A stretch of 64,000 bases of DNA from Hymenobacter psychrophilus. GTDB taxonomy: Bacteria; Bacteroidota; Bacteroidia; Cytophagales; Hymenobacteraceae. The stretch lies in contig NZ_FNOV01000014.1 in NCBI RefSeq assembly GCF_900107135.1, forward strand, positions 1 through 64,000, written 5' to 3'. The translations under genes and the position numbers were made by a program. The notes under the pieces are model-generated. The model ran no database searches, had not been told where the DNA came from, and saw only the letters and a list, made by a program, of their open reading frames with translations. How positions within the stretch are numbered: position 1 is the stretch's first letter; each line of letters begins with the position of its first letter. Of the stretch, positions 1-8,210 are shown piece after piece.

Positions 1-2
1 TG

Positions 3-1871
3 CAGCGCCTGCACACCATTTTCACGCTGGGCCAGCAGCTGGCCGCCGGCCGCACGAGTGGCCTCGACGGGCTGGAAACCCGGCTGCTGCGCGAGGTGAA
101 AAAGGCCGGCTTCTCGGACCAGCAGCTAGCCGTGCTGCTGCTGGGCGAGGGCGACGTGAAGGCGGATGAGCTGCGGGTGCGCGCCCGCCGCAAAGCCCTG
201 GGCGTGCTGCCCGTCGTCAAGCAGATTGACACGCTGGCGGCCGAGTTTCCGGCCAAGACCAACTACCTCTACACCACCTACCACGGCACCGAAAACGACC
301 TGGACCGCGAAACGGCCAAGTCGGTGGTGGTGCTGGGCTCGGGCGTGTACCGCATCGGCTCGTCGGTGGAGTTCGACTGGTGCGGGGTGCAGGCCGTGCA
401 GACGGCGGCCGCGGAAGGCTACAAAACCATTATCATCAACTACAACCCCGAAACTGTAAGCACTGACTACGACGTGTCGGACCGGCTCTACTTCGAGGAG
501 CTGAGCTTCGAGCGGGTCATGGATATCCTCGACTTCGAGCAGCCCGGCGGCGTGATTCTGAGCACCGGCGGCCAGATTCCCAACAACCTGGCCACTCGCC
601 TCGAGCAGGCCGACGCGCCCATCCTGGGCACCGCGGCCGCCCGCATCGACGAGGCCGAGAACCGCCACAAGTTCTCGCGCATCATGGACGAGCTGGGCAT
701 CGCCCAGCCGCGCTGGAAGGAGCTCACGTCGCTGCAGGCCATGCAGGCCTTCGTGCAGGAAGTGGGCTACCCCGTGCTCATCCGGCCCAGCTACGTGCTG
801 TCGGGGGCGGCCATGAACGTGGTGTCCAACGCCTTCGAGCTGGAAGCGTTTCTGCAGACGGCCGTGCAGGTGAGCGCCGAATACCCGGTGGTCGTGTCCG
901 AGTTCATCCAGGAAGCCAAGGAAATTGAGCTCGATGCCGTGGCCGATAAAGGCGAGATTGTGAGCTACGCCATTTCGGAGCACGTGGAGTTTGCCGGCGT
1001 GCACTCGGGCGACGCGACGATGTACTACCCGCCCCAGCGCGTGTACGTGGGCACGGTGCGTAAGCTCAAGATCATCGCCGAGAAGATTGCCCGGCGCTAC
1101 GAGATAAGCGGGCCGTTCAACATCCAGTTCCTGGAAAAGAACGGCGTCATTCGGGTGATTGAGTGCAACATCCGCGCCTCGCGCTCCTACCCGTTCGTAT
1201 CGAAAATATCGGGCAACAACCTGATCAAGAAGGCCACGCAGGTGCTGCTGGGCAAGCCAGTGGCGCGCGACGAGAGCGAGCGGGTCTACGATTTGCCCTA
1301 CGTGGGGGTGAAGGCGCCGCAGTTCTCGTTCACCCGCCTGCCCGGGGCCGACCCGGTACTGCGGGTGGACATGGTGAGCACGGGCGAAGTGGGCTGCCTG
1401 GGCGACACGGCCGAGGAGGCGCTGCTCAAGTCGATGCTGAGCGTGGGCTACAAAATACCGCAGAAGTCGGTGCTGATTTCCGGCGGCCCGATTCTGTCGA
1501 AAGTGGCGCTGCTCTCGGCCACGGAGCTGCTGGTGCAGAAGGGCTATCAGATTTACGCCACGCAGGGCACGCACCGCTTCTTCGCCGAGAACGGGGTGCC
1601 GAGCAGTCTGCTGTTCTGGCCCAGCGACGCGCAGGAGCCCAACGTGCTCACGTATCTGAAGGAGAAGAAGTTGGATCTGGTCATCAACATTCCCAAGAAC
1701 CTGAGCAAAGGCGAGTTGGACAACGACTACCAGATCCGGCGCACGGCGGTGGACTCGGGCGTGGGCCTGCTGACGAACGCGCGGCTGGCCAAGGCCTTCA
1801 TCCAGGCCTTCTGCAAGCTGGAGATGGCGGACCTCAAGATCAAGAGCTGGAACGAGTACAAGGCCATGTAG
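3..1871 (+). CDS. carB: Carbamoyl-phosphate synthase large subunit, 3' part
   Basis: The reading frame is already open at the first bases of the window, so the N-terminal part of the gene lies outside; about 620 codons are visible. CarB makes carbamoyl phosphate from bicarbonate, ATP and ammonia passed from the small subunit, feeding pyrimidine and arginine synthesis in the cytoplasm. The visible part covers the end of the oligomerisation domain, then the second synthetase half with its nucleotide-fold opening (GSGVYRIGSSVEFDWCG), the GGQIPNN turn, the ATP-grasp motifs RPSYVLSGAAM and ECNIRASRSYPFVSK, and a C-terminal MGS-like allosteric domain (about the last 130 residues, with ATQGTHRFF). 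The first in-frame start candidate, GTG at 96, is not a real start because homology runs upstream of it. No frame damage is seen. Confidence 0.95.
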   Translation, partial: QRLHTIFTLGQQLAAGRTSGLDGLETRLLREVKKAGFSDQQLAVLLLGEGDVKADELRVRARRKALGVLPVVKQIDTLAAEFPAKTNYLYTTYHGTENDLDRETAKSVVVLGSGVYRIGSSVEFDWCGVQAVQTAAAEGYKTIIINYNPETVSTDYDVSDRLYFEELSFERVMDILDFEQPGGVILSTGGQIPNNLATRLEQADAPILGTAAARIDEAENRHKFSRIMDELGIAQPRWKELTSLQAMQAFVQEVGYPVLIRPSYVLSGAAMNVVSNAFELEAFLQTAVQVSAEYPVVVSEFIQEAKEIELDAVADKGEIVSYAISEHVEFAGVHSGDATMYYPPQRVYVGTVRKLKIIAEKIARRYEISGPFNIQFLEKNGVIRVIECNIRASRSYPFVSKISGNNLIKKATQVLLGKPVARDESERVYDLPYVGVKAPQFSFTRLPGADPVLRVDMVSTGEVGCLGDTAEEALLKSMLSVGYKIPQKSVLISGGPILSKVALLSATELLVQKGYQIYATQGTHRFFAENGVPSSLLFWPSDAQEPNVLTYLKEKKLDLVINIPKNLSKGELDNDYQIRRTAVDSGVGLLTNARLAKAFIQAFCKLEMADLKIKSWNEYKAM

Positions 1872-1917
1872 GCCGGCCTTGTAAGTTCACTTACTGCTCG
1901 TGCCCTCCGCGGTATAA

Positions 1918-1952
1918 TTGCCGATTACCATACTATGCTTGGTAATCGGCAA
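1918..1952. terminator. Hairpin downstream of carB
   Basis: A perfect 13-bp inverted repeat (TTGCCGATTACCA and its complement) with a 9-base loop lies 46 bases after the carB stop. There is no clear U-run after the stem, so it may be a weak terminator, an RNA-stabilising hairpin or part of the adjacent transposon junction. Confidence 0.4.
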
Positions 1953-1973
1953 GCAACGGCTCCTTTATATGTA

Positions 1974-2012
1974 GGGGTTCTTCTTCCAGAAAGGGCAGAT
2001 TTACACGCTAAG
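1974..2012. repeat. Tn3-family terminal inverted repeat (outer end)
   Basis: The stretch begins with GGGG and ends with TTACACGCTAAG, has about the length (38-39 bp) typical of Tn3-family ends, and carries the CAGAAA and CGCTAAG blocks in the expected places. It sits just outside the resolvase remnant, so it most likely marks the left end of the Tn3-type island that follows. The matching right end was not found near 3420. Confidence 0.6.
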
Positions 2013-2622
2013 CACTTTTTAGCTTCTGGGCGTAATTATAGACAGTGCCGTAGGCCACGTCTAACTGCTTGCTTACTTAGTTCATAGATAAGCCTTCGCC
2101 CAAGAGTTGGGCAATGGCCTCCTGTTTGGCCTGAGCCAGCGGGGGGGCGGGCCGTATGCTTGCCCTGGGCCTTGGCCCGCGCCATACCGGCGCGCACGCG
2201 CGGGCTTATGAGCGCGCTTTCAAACTGGGCCAGCGAGGCCATGACGTGGAAAACTAACTCGCCCGTGGGCGTGGTCGTATCGATGTTTTCCTGGTAGGAG
2301 ATGAAGCCCACGCCCAGGCTCTGGAATTCCTTCAGCGCGTTGAACAGTGCCTGGGTCGAGCGGGCGAACCGGTCGTAGCGCCAAACCAGCACCACGTCGA
2401 GCTGCTGTTTCTTGGCCGCCGCCATCATCCGTTTGTACTGGGTCCGTTCCTCGCCGGGGCTTCGCCGTGGTCGACGTATTCTTCGACCACGGCGAAGCCC
2501 CGGCGCTGGGCGTAATCGCGCAACGGCCGCAGCTGCGTCTCGGGGTCCTGCCCTTTGTCGAGGGTGGAAACGCGGGCGTAGAGGTCCACGCGCGTGGGCT
2601 GGTCGGTCGGGGTGACGGGCAT
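2008..2622 (-). pseudogene. Tn3-type serine resolvase/recombinase, broken
   Basis: Reads leftwards from ATG at 2622. The first part has the catalytic N-terminal block of serine recombinases (LYARVSTLDKGQD, with the nucleophile serine in RVS). After a frameshift at a palindrome (2452-2505) the protein resumes with YKRMMAAAKKQQLDV, VWRYDRFARS and VMASLAQFES, the rest of the catalytic domain. A second frameshift falls at a run of G at about 2149-2155, after which the helix-turn-helix tail (VSKQLDVAYGTVYNYAQKL) is found, but with a TAA stop ahead of VSKQ. With two frameshifts and one stop it cannot make a full resolvase. It is divergent from the Tn3 transposase remnant at 2732, the usual Tn3 arrangement. 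Confidence 0.85.
2452..2505. repeat. Perfect 23-bp palindrome inside the resolvase
   Basis: Arms at 2452-2474 and 2483-2505 are exact reverse complements with an 8-base spacer. The palindrome lies where the recombinase reading frame changes phase. In protein terms it makes the sequence read RGFAVVEEYVDHGEAP, where one would expect unrelated residues after the DxG turn. Such perfect symmetry in coding sequence is unusual and suggests template switching at a quasi-palindrome. Confidence 0.75.
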
Positions 2623-2627
2623 CGGGG

Positions 2628-2729
2628 GCTATCAAAAAGGAGTTCCTTTGCAAAGCTACTTTTTCGGGTTTAAAATCGGCCTTGCCGCCCCCCAAAACGC
2701 GGGTCGTTTTGCCTGCCATTTTTGATAGC
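2628..2729. promoter_or_regulatory. Divergent promoter / candidate res region of the Tn3 remnant
   Basis: The gap between the divergent resolvase (start 2622) and transposase (start 2732) is bounded by an exact 11-bp inverted repeat, GCTATCAAAAA at 2628-2638 and its complement at 2719-2729, each arm a few bases from a start codon. In Tn3-family elements this gap normally carries the res site and the resolvase-controlled promoters; that role is inferred from position. Confidence 0.5.
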
Positions 2730-2731
2730 TC

Positions 2732-3417
2732 ATGCCGCAGGAATTTCTCACCACTCCCGAGCGGCTGCTTTACCAGACCGTGCCGGCCGGTCTGCTCGAA
2801 GTCGACATCCGCCAGCACTTCCATTTGACAGAAGCCGACCGCACCTTTTTGACGTCGTTTCCCGGCGTGGCCAATCGATTGGGCCTGGCCCTGCAGCTGG
2901 GAGTGCTGCGGCTGATGCGCTTTCTACCCGAGGCTTGGGCCAGCCAGCTGCCACCCGAAGTGGTGGTCTTCGTGGCCACGCAGCTGGCAACGGAGGTGAT
3001 CCACTTGGCCGACTATGGCGCGCCAGCAAACGCGCAGCGACCATTTCGGGAACGTACTTCGGCACCTGGGGTTTCGCAAGTGGGAGCCGCTGGATGCTGC
3101 TTGGCTGGAACCGTGGCTGGTGGAGCGGGCCCTGGAGCACGACGGCGACCGGGTATTGCTGGCCATGACTTGCCTGAAGCTGCACCAGGCCCGCATTGTC
3201 CGCCCGGCCATCGGCACGCTGGAGCGCTTGGTTAGCGGTAGGTTAGCGACTTGGCCACGCAGGAAACGTACAGGCGGCTGGCTTCCTTGCTCACGGACGA
3301 AGTGCGTCAGCAACTGGATGCGCTGCTGCTGCCCGAAGTCGGAAGGAACACGACCCGCCACCGCTGGCTGGTGCAGCCGGCTACGGTGAGCAATCCAGCC
3401 GCTATTATGACGGCCCT
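2732..3417 (+). pseudogene. Tn3-family transposase, N-terminal part, frameshifted and truncated
   Basis: Starts at ATG 2732 with the N-terminal DUF4158-type region of Tn3 transposases (LTEADRTFL, then VANRLGLALQLGVLRLMRFLP). The frame changes near 3015-3025 (continuing SDHFGNVLRHLGFRKWEPLD and MTCLKLHQARIVRPAIGTLE) and again near 3235-3245 (TQETYRRLASLLTDEVRQQL to NPAAIMTAL). Homology stops at about 3417. A complete Tn3 transposase is close to 1000 residues, so only the first quarter remains and the DDE catalytic part is gone. Together with the resolvase and the end at 1974 this is a dead Tn3-type transposon fragment. Confidence 0.8.
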
Positions 3418-3425
3418 AGTAGGTT

Positions 3426-3543
3426 AAACCTAGTATCTTGTCGGGTGATTTAGGTTACTCCATATGGTAAAATACTAGGTTTTAACGCTCACTGACGACG
3501 AGCAAGTTTCCCTGACCGCACTGGTGCAGCAACGCCGCGTGGC
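3426..3543 (+). pseudogene. Scrap resembling an IS630-type transposase N-terminus, with an 11-bp inverted repeat
   Basis: AAACCTAGTAT at 3426-3436 is repeated in inverted orientation at 3472-3482. From 3478 the plus strand reads VLTLTDDEQVSLTALVQQRRV, which looks like the start of the helix-turn-helix domain of IS630-type transposases. The rest of the gene is missing, and it abuts a nuclease fragment. Assignment rests on about 20 residues, so it is tentative. Confidence 0.35.
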
Positions 3544-3548
3544 CAGAG

Positions 3549-3893
3549 CGCATTACCTTCGACAATGAGCACTATTTCATTGACCTGGTTTTCTGACACC
3601 GCATTTTGAAACGCCATGTGCTGGTCGATCTAAAAATCGGGGCCTTCAGCCACGCCGACGCCGGGCAGATGAATGTCTACCTGAATTACTACCGCGAGAA
3701 CGAGATGAGTGAGGGGGATAACCCGCCGGTGTGCCTGATTCTGTGTGCGCAGAAGAACGACACGCTGGTGCGCTACGCCACCACGGGGCTATCGGAGCAG
3801 CTGTTCGTGAGCCGGTACCAGGTAAACCTGCCCTCGGAGGCCGAACTGCAGCAGTTGGTGCGCGAGGAGCAAGAGAGGTTGGCTAATAGCTGA
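3549..3893 (+). pseudogene. YhcG/DUF1016-type PD-(D/E)XK nuclease, C-terminal fragment
   Basis: The frame reads RITFDNEHYFIDLVF, then an in-frame TGA at 3594, then HRILKRHVLVDLKIG, HADAGQMNVYLNYY, NPPVCLILCAQKND and so on to a stop at 3893. This is the C-terminal nuclease domain of the YhcG (DUF1016) family, including the catalytic D and DLK signature. The N-terminal half of the family, about 200 residues, is absent and replaced by the IS630-like scrap. A TTG at 3606 could start a short product, but without the first catalytic aspartate. YhcG homologues are often linked to restriction-modification and other defence loci, so this may be debris of such an island. Confidence 0.8.
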
Positions 3894-4200
3894 CCCTTTA
3901 AGCTAGGTGGCTTAGGCAGCCGGTGCAAATACCGTAGTGTCAGGGGTACCGCCATAACGGGAGAAGTGCGCACCCGGTAGCTACAAACTATTCGGCAGGC
4001 AGGTGGCTAAAACTTGCCCCCCATGCAGCCCCTTAGACACGAGCAGCTATGGCCACTGAAAAGAGGGGAGGCAGTCTGCTCACAGGGAACCTCTATGCAC
4101 TCAACTGAGACGAGTTGGGGCCTTAAGTCAATAGGTTGGTAATTCTAGCTTTTAGAGAACATTGATAGCAAAGCTGTTTAGAAAATACCCGGAATCAATC

Positions 4201-4298
4201 AGAACGTCATGCTGAGCTTGTCGAAGCATCTCTACTGCTTCGTAGCAGCCACCCAACGAAGCAGTAGAGATGCTTCGACAAGCTCAGCATGGCGTTCT
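4201..4298. repeat. REP/MITE-like hairpin repeat, 42-bp arms
   Basis: The arms at 4201-4242 and 4257-4298 are reverse complements with a single mismatch and a 14-base spacer. The motif begins AGAACGTCATGCTGAGCTTG. It lies between the mobile island and the iron-type operon and would fold into a very stable stem in RNA or single-stranded DNA. Confidence 0.85.
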
Positions 4299-4470
4299 TT
4301 TGACTTTGTAAACAGCTTCAGCGAAATCACTCCTTTAGCTCAACTATAAGTTTAGAAAAGAACCCTATTCTATCTATATTTTCTAGACCACCTCAGAGAC
4401 AGTTCACCCCCTTATTTAGACTTTTTATAAAAATTGTATCGCTATTTGCAATGATTCCAAATAAGGATAA

Positions 4471-4478
4471 TACCTTTG
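4471..4478 (+). promoter_or_regulatory. Bacteroidota-type -7 box upstream of the DUF4856 operon
   Basis: TACCTTTG fits the TAnnTTTG consensus used by the primary sigma factor of this phylum. A TTTG at 4445-4448 could be the -33 element, but the spacing of 22 is longer than the usual 19. The box is about 40 bases before the ATG at 4519. Confidence 0.5.
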
Positions 4479-4518
4479 GGGCATCATTTTACTCTTCTGC
4501 GTTAGCCCCCCCCCTCTC

Positions 4519-5667
4519 ATGATGCTTAAGTACGCTCCTACGGCTTTGCTGGCCCTAGCTTTCGGTTTCACTGCCTGCGATAAGAATGAAGTTGAATCGA
4601 CTCCGGCTCTGCGTCCCAAGACCGACGTTAGTGCCTTGACGGCGTCTTCCAAGTACACCGAGTCGTTCAAAGATGCCAGCGGACAGTCGACGGTAGACCT
4701 GACGGCCTCGAACCAGCGCCTGGATATGTTTTCGGAGTTCAACTCCTACATGGCCCTGGTAGCCGTAACCCCGCCCACTGCGCCCACTACATTGGACGTT
4801 ACCAAGCTGCGTGGCTACTACGCGAACACCGGCGGCTACTTTACCGGTGCCGGCCTGAACAGTTCGGGATTGTCGTTGCGGACTGCTACTGCGGCCTCTT
4901 TCCCGGCCACCAAGGCAGAGGAAGTGCGCACTTACCTCGACCAGCAGCTAACCAAGCTGGCTACGGCCAGCCAGTCGGTAAACCAGGTAGCAACCCCTGG
5001 CAGCGCCGGCCGCCTGGGCCGCTACCTCGTCGATGGGCAAGGTATTGAGGTGAATCAGGTAATTCAGAAGGCCTTGATTGGGGCGATGTTGCTCGACCAG
5101 ATTGATAACGTACTGCTTTCCGACGACGCCCTGAAAGCCAATAACAGCAAGCTGGTAGAGGGCAAACCGTACTCAGAGCTGGAACACAACTGGGATTTGG
5201 CCTACGGCTTTATGACGAATAACGCCATCCTGACCACCGACATCAACGCAACGCCCCGGGAGCGGTTTCTGGCCGGCTACCTCAACGAGAAAAACCCCAC
5301 GGCTTCGCCCGCAGTGTACATGGCCTTCCTGAAGGGCCGCGCGGCCATCGTCAACAACGATGCGGCCGGCGTGAAAACCCAGGCTGAGCTTATTCGCACG
5401 GAGCTGGAGAAAACTATTGCCCTCTCGGCAGTGTCTTACCTGAGCAACTGGAAGGCAGCGCCGGCGCTGGACACGAAGGCCCACGCCCTGGGCGAAGGCC
5501 TGGGATTCATTTACTCGCTCCGCTTCTGCACCAAATACGGGGCCGATGCTGCTTTCTCCGACAAACTGCTTGCCGACCTGACTTCCGGCACCAACGGCAC
5601 CTGGAGCCTGACCAACGCCCAGGCCGACGCGGCCATTAACGCCATCCGGGCCAAGTTTAGCCTTTAG
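4519..5667 (+). CDS. DUF4856 domain lipoprotein
   Basis: A 382-residue exported protein. Its N-terminus (ALLALAFGFTACDKN) is a lipoprotein signal peptide with the lipobox cysteine in FTAC, so it should be anchored in the outer membrane or periplasm. The mature part (YTESFKDASGQSTVDL, QRLDMFSEFNSYM, then a long helical region with EHNWDLAYGFM) matches the DUF4856 family, whose members are often found beside imelysin genes. It is first of four same-strand genes, followed by imelysin, HTTM protein and a TonB receptor. The role is not established; context suggests a surface component of metal or chelate capture. ATG at 4519 or 4522 are both possible starts. Confidence 0.85.
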   Translation: MMLKYAPTALLALAFGFTACDKNEVESTPALRPKTDVSALTASSKYTESFKDASGQSTVDLTASNQRLDMFSEFNSYMALVAVTPPTAPTTLDVTKLRGYYANTGGYFTGAGLNSSGLSLRTATAASFPATKAEEVRTYLDQQLTKLATASQSVNQVATPGSAGRLGRYLVDGQGIEVNQVIQKALIGAMLLDQIDNVLLSDDALKANNSKLVEGKPYSELEHNWDLAYGFMTNNAILTTDINATPRERFLAGYLNEKNPTASPAVYMAFLKGRAAIVNNDAAGVKTQAELIRTELEKTIALSAVSYLSNWKAAPALDTKAHALGEGLGFIYSLRFCTKYGADAAFSDKLLADLTSGTNGTWSLTNAQADAAINAIRAKFSL

Positions 5668-5678
5668 TAACGATTGCT

Positions 5679-5718
5679 TGATGGTCCGCGAATCCGGCCG
5701 GTTCGCGGGCCTTCATCA
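5679..5718 (+). promoter_or_regulatory. Intercistronic hairpin between DUF4856 and imelysin genes
   Basis: TGATGG and CCGCGAA pair with TTCGCGG and CATCA across a short loop, giving a near-perfect stem in the 66-base gap, followed by an A-rich stretch before the next ATG. It has no U-run, so it may stabilise or process the mRNA rather than stop transcription. Confidence 0.4.
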
Positions 5719-5733
5719 CGAAAAATTACTTCA

Positions 5734-6849
5734 ATGAAAAAGACCACCCTACTCGCCGCGCTGCTCATGCTACTGGCGGCCTTCGGTACTTTCAGCTGCC
5801 AGAAGGATTCCAGCACCGAACAACCCACGCCCGACTCGTCGCCGGACCGCAAGGCCCTGCTGACGCAGTGGGCCGACAGCCTGGTGAAGCCTGGCTACCA
5901 GCGCTTCAACGGCAAGCTCGCGACCCTGAAAGCCAAGAGCGCGGCCTTCACGGCGGCCCCTGCTCCGGCCACGTTGCTGGAGGCCCGGCAGGCCTGGCAG
6001 GCGGCGTATGTGGAGTGGCAGAAGGTGGAGCTCTACGAGTTCGGCCCGGCTGAGGAGGTGAGCCTGCGCAACCACTTCAACATCTACCCGGCCGACGTTG
6101 CCGGCATCAACCGCAACATCACGACCGGCTCCTATAACTTCGACTTGGCCACGGCCATTCCGCAGCAAGGCTTCCCGACGCTGGATTATTTGCTCAATGG
6201 CGTGGCCGCCGACGACGCGGCCATTGTGCAGCAGTACGCGGCCTCGGCCAACCACCGCCGCTACCTCACCGATGTGGTGGCTAAGATGGACCAGACTTTT
6301 GCCACGGTGTACGGGCAGTGGACCGGCTCCTACCGCGACACGTTCATCAACAACGCCGGCACCGACGCCAGCAGCTCGCTTTCGCGGGTTATTAACGCCT
6401 ACTCGCTGTACTTCGAGCGCTTCCTGCGGGCCGGTAAGGTGGGCATTCCGGCCGGTACGATGAGCGGCACGCCCCGGCCCGACAAGATTGAGGCCTTTTA
6501 CCAGAAAGGCGCGCTGCCGCTGCAGCTGGCCACCACGGCCCACGCTACGGTTCAGCAGTTTTTCAATGGCCGAACGGGCCGGCCTTCGCTCAAGAGCTAC
6601 CTCGACGCGCTGGATGCCAAAGACAGCCGTACGGGCCAGCGCCTGACCAGCATCATCAATACCCAGCTCGATGCTTCTTACCAGCAGCTGAGCTCCCTGG
6701 GGCCCGACCTGCACACGACCATCACGGCCCGCAATGCCGATGCCGTGGCTTCGTACAACGAGATGCAAAAGGCCGTGCGCCTGGTGAAGGTAGATATGAC
6801 CTCGGCCCTGAGCGTTACCGTGACTTACGTTGATAACGACGGCGACTAA
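5734..6849 (+). CDS. Imelysin-family lipoprotein with an altered metal motif
   Basis: About 371 residues; the start at 5734 is chosen because it directly begins a lipoprotein signal (MKKTTLLAALLMLLAAFG to FSC), whereas the upstream ATG at 5674 adds an unlikely leader. The body is the all-helical imelysin fold: a first repeat with EARQAWQAAYVEWQKVE, then QQGFPTLDYLLNG, then a second half ending near the stop. Imelysins (IrpA, EfeO M75 relatives) are iron-regulated surface or periplasmic proteins. The classical GxHxxE motif is here GFPTLD, lacking the histidine and glutamate, so metal binding may differ. The next gene starts on the last base of this stop codon, which implies translational coupling. 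Confidence 0.88.
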   Translation: MKKTTLLAALLMLLAAFGTFSCQKDSSTEQPTPDSSPDRKALLTQWADSLVKPGYQRFNGKLATLKAKSAAFTAAPAPATLLEARQAWQAAYVEWQKVELYEFGPAEEVSLRNHFNIYPADVAGINRNITTGSYNFDLATAIPQQGFPTLDYLLNGVAADDAAIVQQYAASANHRRYLTDVVAKMDQTFATVYGQWTGSYRDTFINNAGTDASSSLSRVINAYSLYFERFLRAGKVGIPAGTMSGTPRPDKIEAFYQKGALPLQLATTAHATVQQFFNGRTGRPSLKSYLDALDAKDSRTGQRLTSIINTQLDASYQQLSSLGPDLHTTITARNADAVASYNEMQKAVRLVKVDMTSALSVTVTYVDNDGD

Positions 6850-8210
6850 TGGGGGCAGCGCACCAACGCTACTTCCAGGCCTACACCGCCGCCGCTCCAC
6901 TGGCCACGTTCCGCGTGGCCTTTGGCTTGTTGGTGCTGGCCAGCGTGGGGCGCTTCTGGGCCAAGGGCTGGATTGAGGAGTTGTACCTGAAGCCGAAGTT
7001 TTTCTTCCCGTATTACGGCCTGGAATGGATAAAGCCCCTGGGGCCCTACACCTACGGGCTGTTTGTGGTGTGCGGGCTGGCCGCGCTGCTGGTAGCCCTG
7101 GGCTGGTGGTACCGCACGGCGGCCCTGGCTTTGTTCGCGAGCTTCACCTACATCGAGCTCATGGACAAGAGTACCTACCTCAACCACTACTACTTCGTTA
7201 GCCTGGCCGCCTTCCTGCTCGTGCTGCTGCCCGCCGGCCGGTATTTTTCGGTGGATGCGCACCGGGCCCCAACCCACGGCCGCAACCAGGTGCCCCGCTG
7301 GACGGTGGACGCGTTGCGCCTGCTCGTGGCCATCGTGTACTGCTACGCCGGCCTGGCCAAGCTCAACTCCGACTGGCTGCTGCAGGCCATGCCCCTGCGC
7401 ATCTGGCTGCCCGCCAAAAACGATTTGTGGCTGGTCGGGCCGCTGTTCAACTACCCCTGGGTGGCCTACGCCTTCAGCTGGTTTGGGGCCTTCTACGACC
7501 TGACAGTGCCCTTTTTTCTGCTCTACCGCCCCACCCGGCCCTGGGCCTACGCGGCGGTAGTCGTGTTCCATGTCCTGACGGCCGTCTTGTTTCCCATCGG
7601 CATGTTTCCTTACGTGATGATAGTGGCGGCCCTCATTTTCTTTCCGGCCGAGGCGCACGAGCGGTTCGTGGCCCGGTTGCGCGGCTGGTGGCAGTCGGGG
7701 CCGGCACCCAGCCCGGCGCGGCCTTTACTGTATGCTCCCCGCACGCGCCAGCTGCTTTTGCTGACGCTGGGCGTGTTTTTCGTGGTGCAGCTGCTGCTGC
7801 CGTTTCGCTACCTGCTCTACCCGCGCGAGCTGTTCTGGACCGAGGAGGGCTACCGCTTTTCGTGGCGGGTAATGCTGATGGAGAAGATGGGCCAGGTGGA
7901 GTTCAAGGTGGTTGATGGCCAAACCGGCCGGGCCCGCCGGGTAAACAACTACGAGCACCTGAGCGTGCTGCAGGAAAAAATGATGAGCACGCAGCCCGAC
8001 ATGATGGTGCAGTTTGCCCGCTACCTGCGCGCCTACTACGCCCACCGCGGCGTGCACGCCCCCAAAGTATACGCCGATGCCTACGTGAGCCTGAACGGCC
8101 GCCTGGGCAAAAGCTTTATCGACCCCACCGTGGATTTGGCCCAGGCCTCTGACGACCTGCAGCCCAAGCCTTGGATTTTACCTTTCGACGATGAGATTTC
8201 CGGTTTTTAG
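6849..8210 (+). CDS. HTTM (vitamin K-dependent gamma-carboxylase-like) membrane protein
   Basis: A 453-residue polytopic membrane protein. Its N-terminal 300 residues hold several hydrophobic segments (for example FRVAFGLLVLASVG, LFVVCGLAALLVALG, SLAAFLLVLLPAGRYFSVD and MIVAALIFFPAE) in the HTTM pattern shared with vertebrate gamma-glutamyl carboxylase. A further hydrophobic segment (LLLLTLGVFFVVQLLLPFRY) precedes a soluble C-terminal domain. The biochemical activity of bacterial HTTM proteins in this context is unknown. Start ATG at 6849 overlaps the imelysin stop by one base, and the stop overlaps the next start by 20 bases, so expression is tightly coupled to the neighbouring genes. Confidence 0.87.
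   Translation: MGAAHQRYFQAYTAAAPLATFRVAFGLLVLASVGRFWAKGWIEELYLKPKFFFPYYGLEWIKPLGPYTYGLFVVCGLAALLVALGWWYRTAALALFASFTYIELMDKSTYLNHYYFVSLAAFLLVLLPAGRYFSVDAHRAPTHGRNQVPRWTVDALRLLVAIVYCYAGLAKLNSDWLLQAMPLRIWLPAKNDLWLVGPLFNYPWVAYAFSWFGAFYDLTVPFFLLYRPTRPWAYAAVVVFHVLTAVLFPIGMFPYVMIVAALIFFPAEAHERFVARLRGWWQSGPAPSPARPLLYAPRTRQLLLLTLGVFFVVQLLLPFRYLLYPRELFWTEEGYRFSWRVMLMEKMGQVEFKVVDGQTGRARRVNNYEHLSVLQEKMMSTQPDMMVQFARYLRAYYAHRGVHAPKVYADAYVSLNGRLGKSFIDPTVDLAQASDDLQPKPWILPFDDEISGF

Larger units (their letters stand above)
3894..4518. other. Gene-free gap with a large hairpin repeat
   Basis: No credible coding sequence was seen. The gap holds the hairpin element at 4201-4298 and the promoter box at 4471-4478. 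The hairpin has weaker flanking symmetry (GCTGTTTA near 4174 and TAAACAGC near 4308), suggesting a mobile unit of about 150 bp. Confidence 0.6.

Noticed and set aside
126..1574. 482-codon open frame antisense to carB
   Set aside because: Rich in His, Arg and Gly in the pattern expected of the complement of a GC-rich gene; carB on the other strand is clear.
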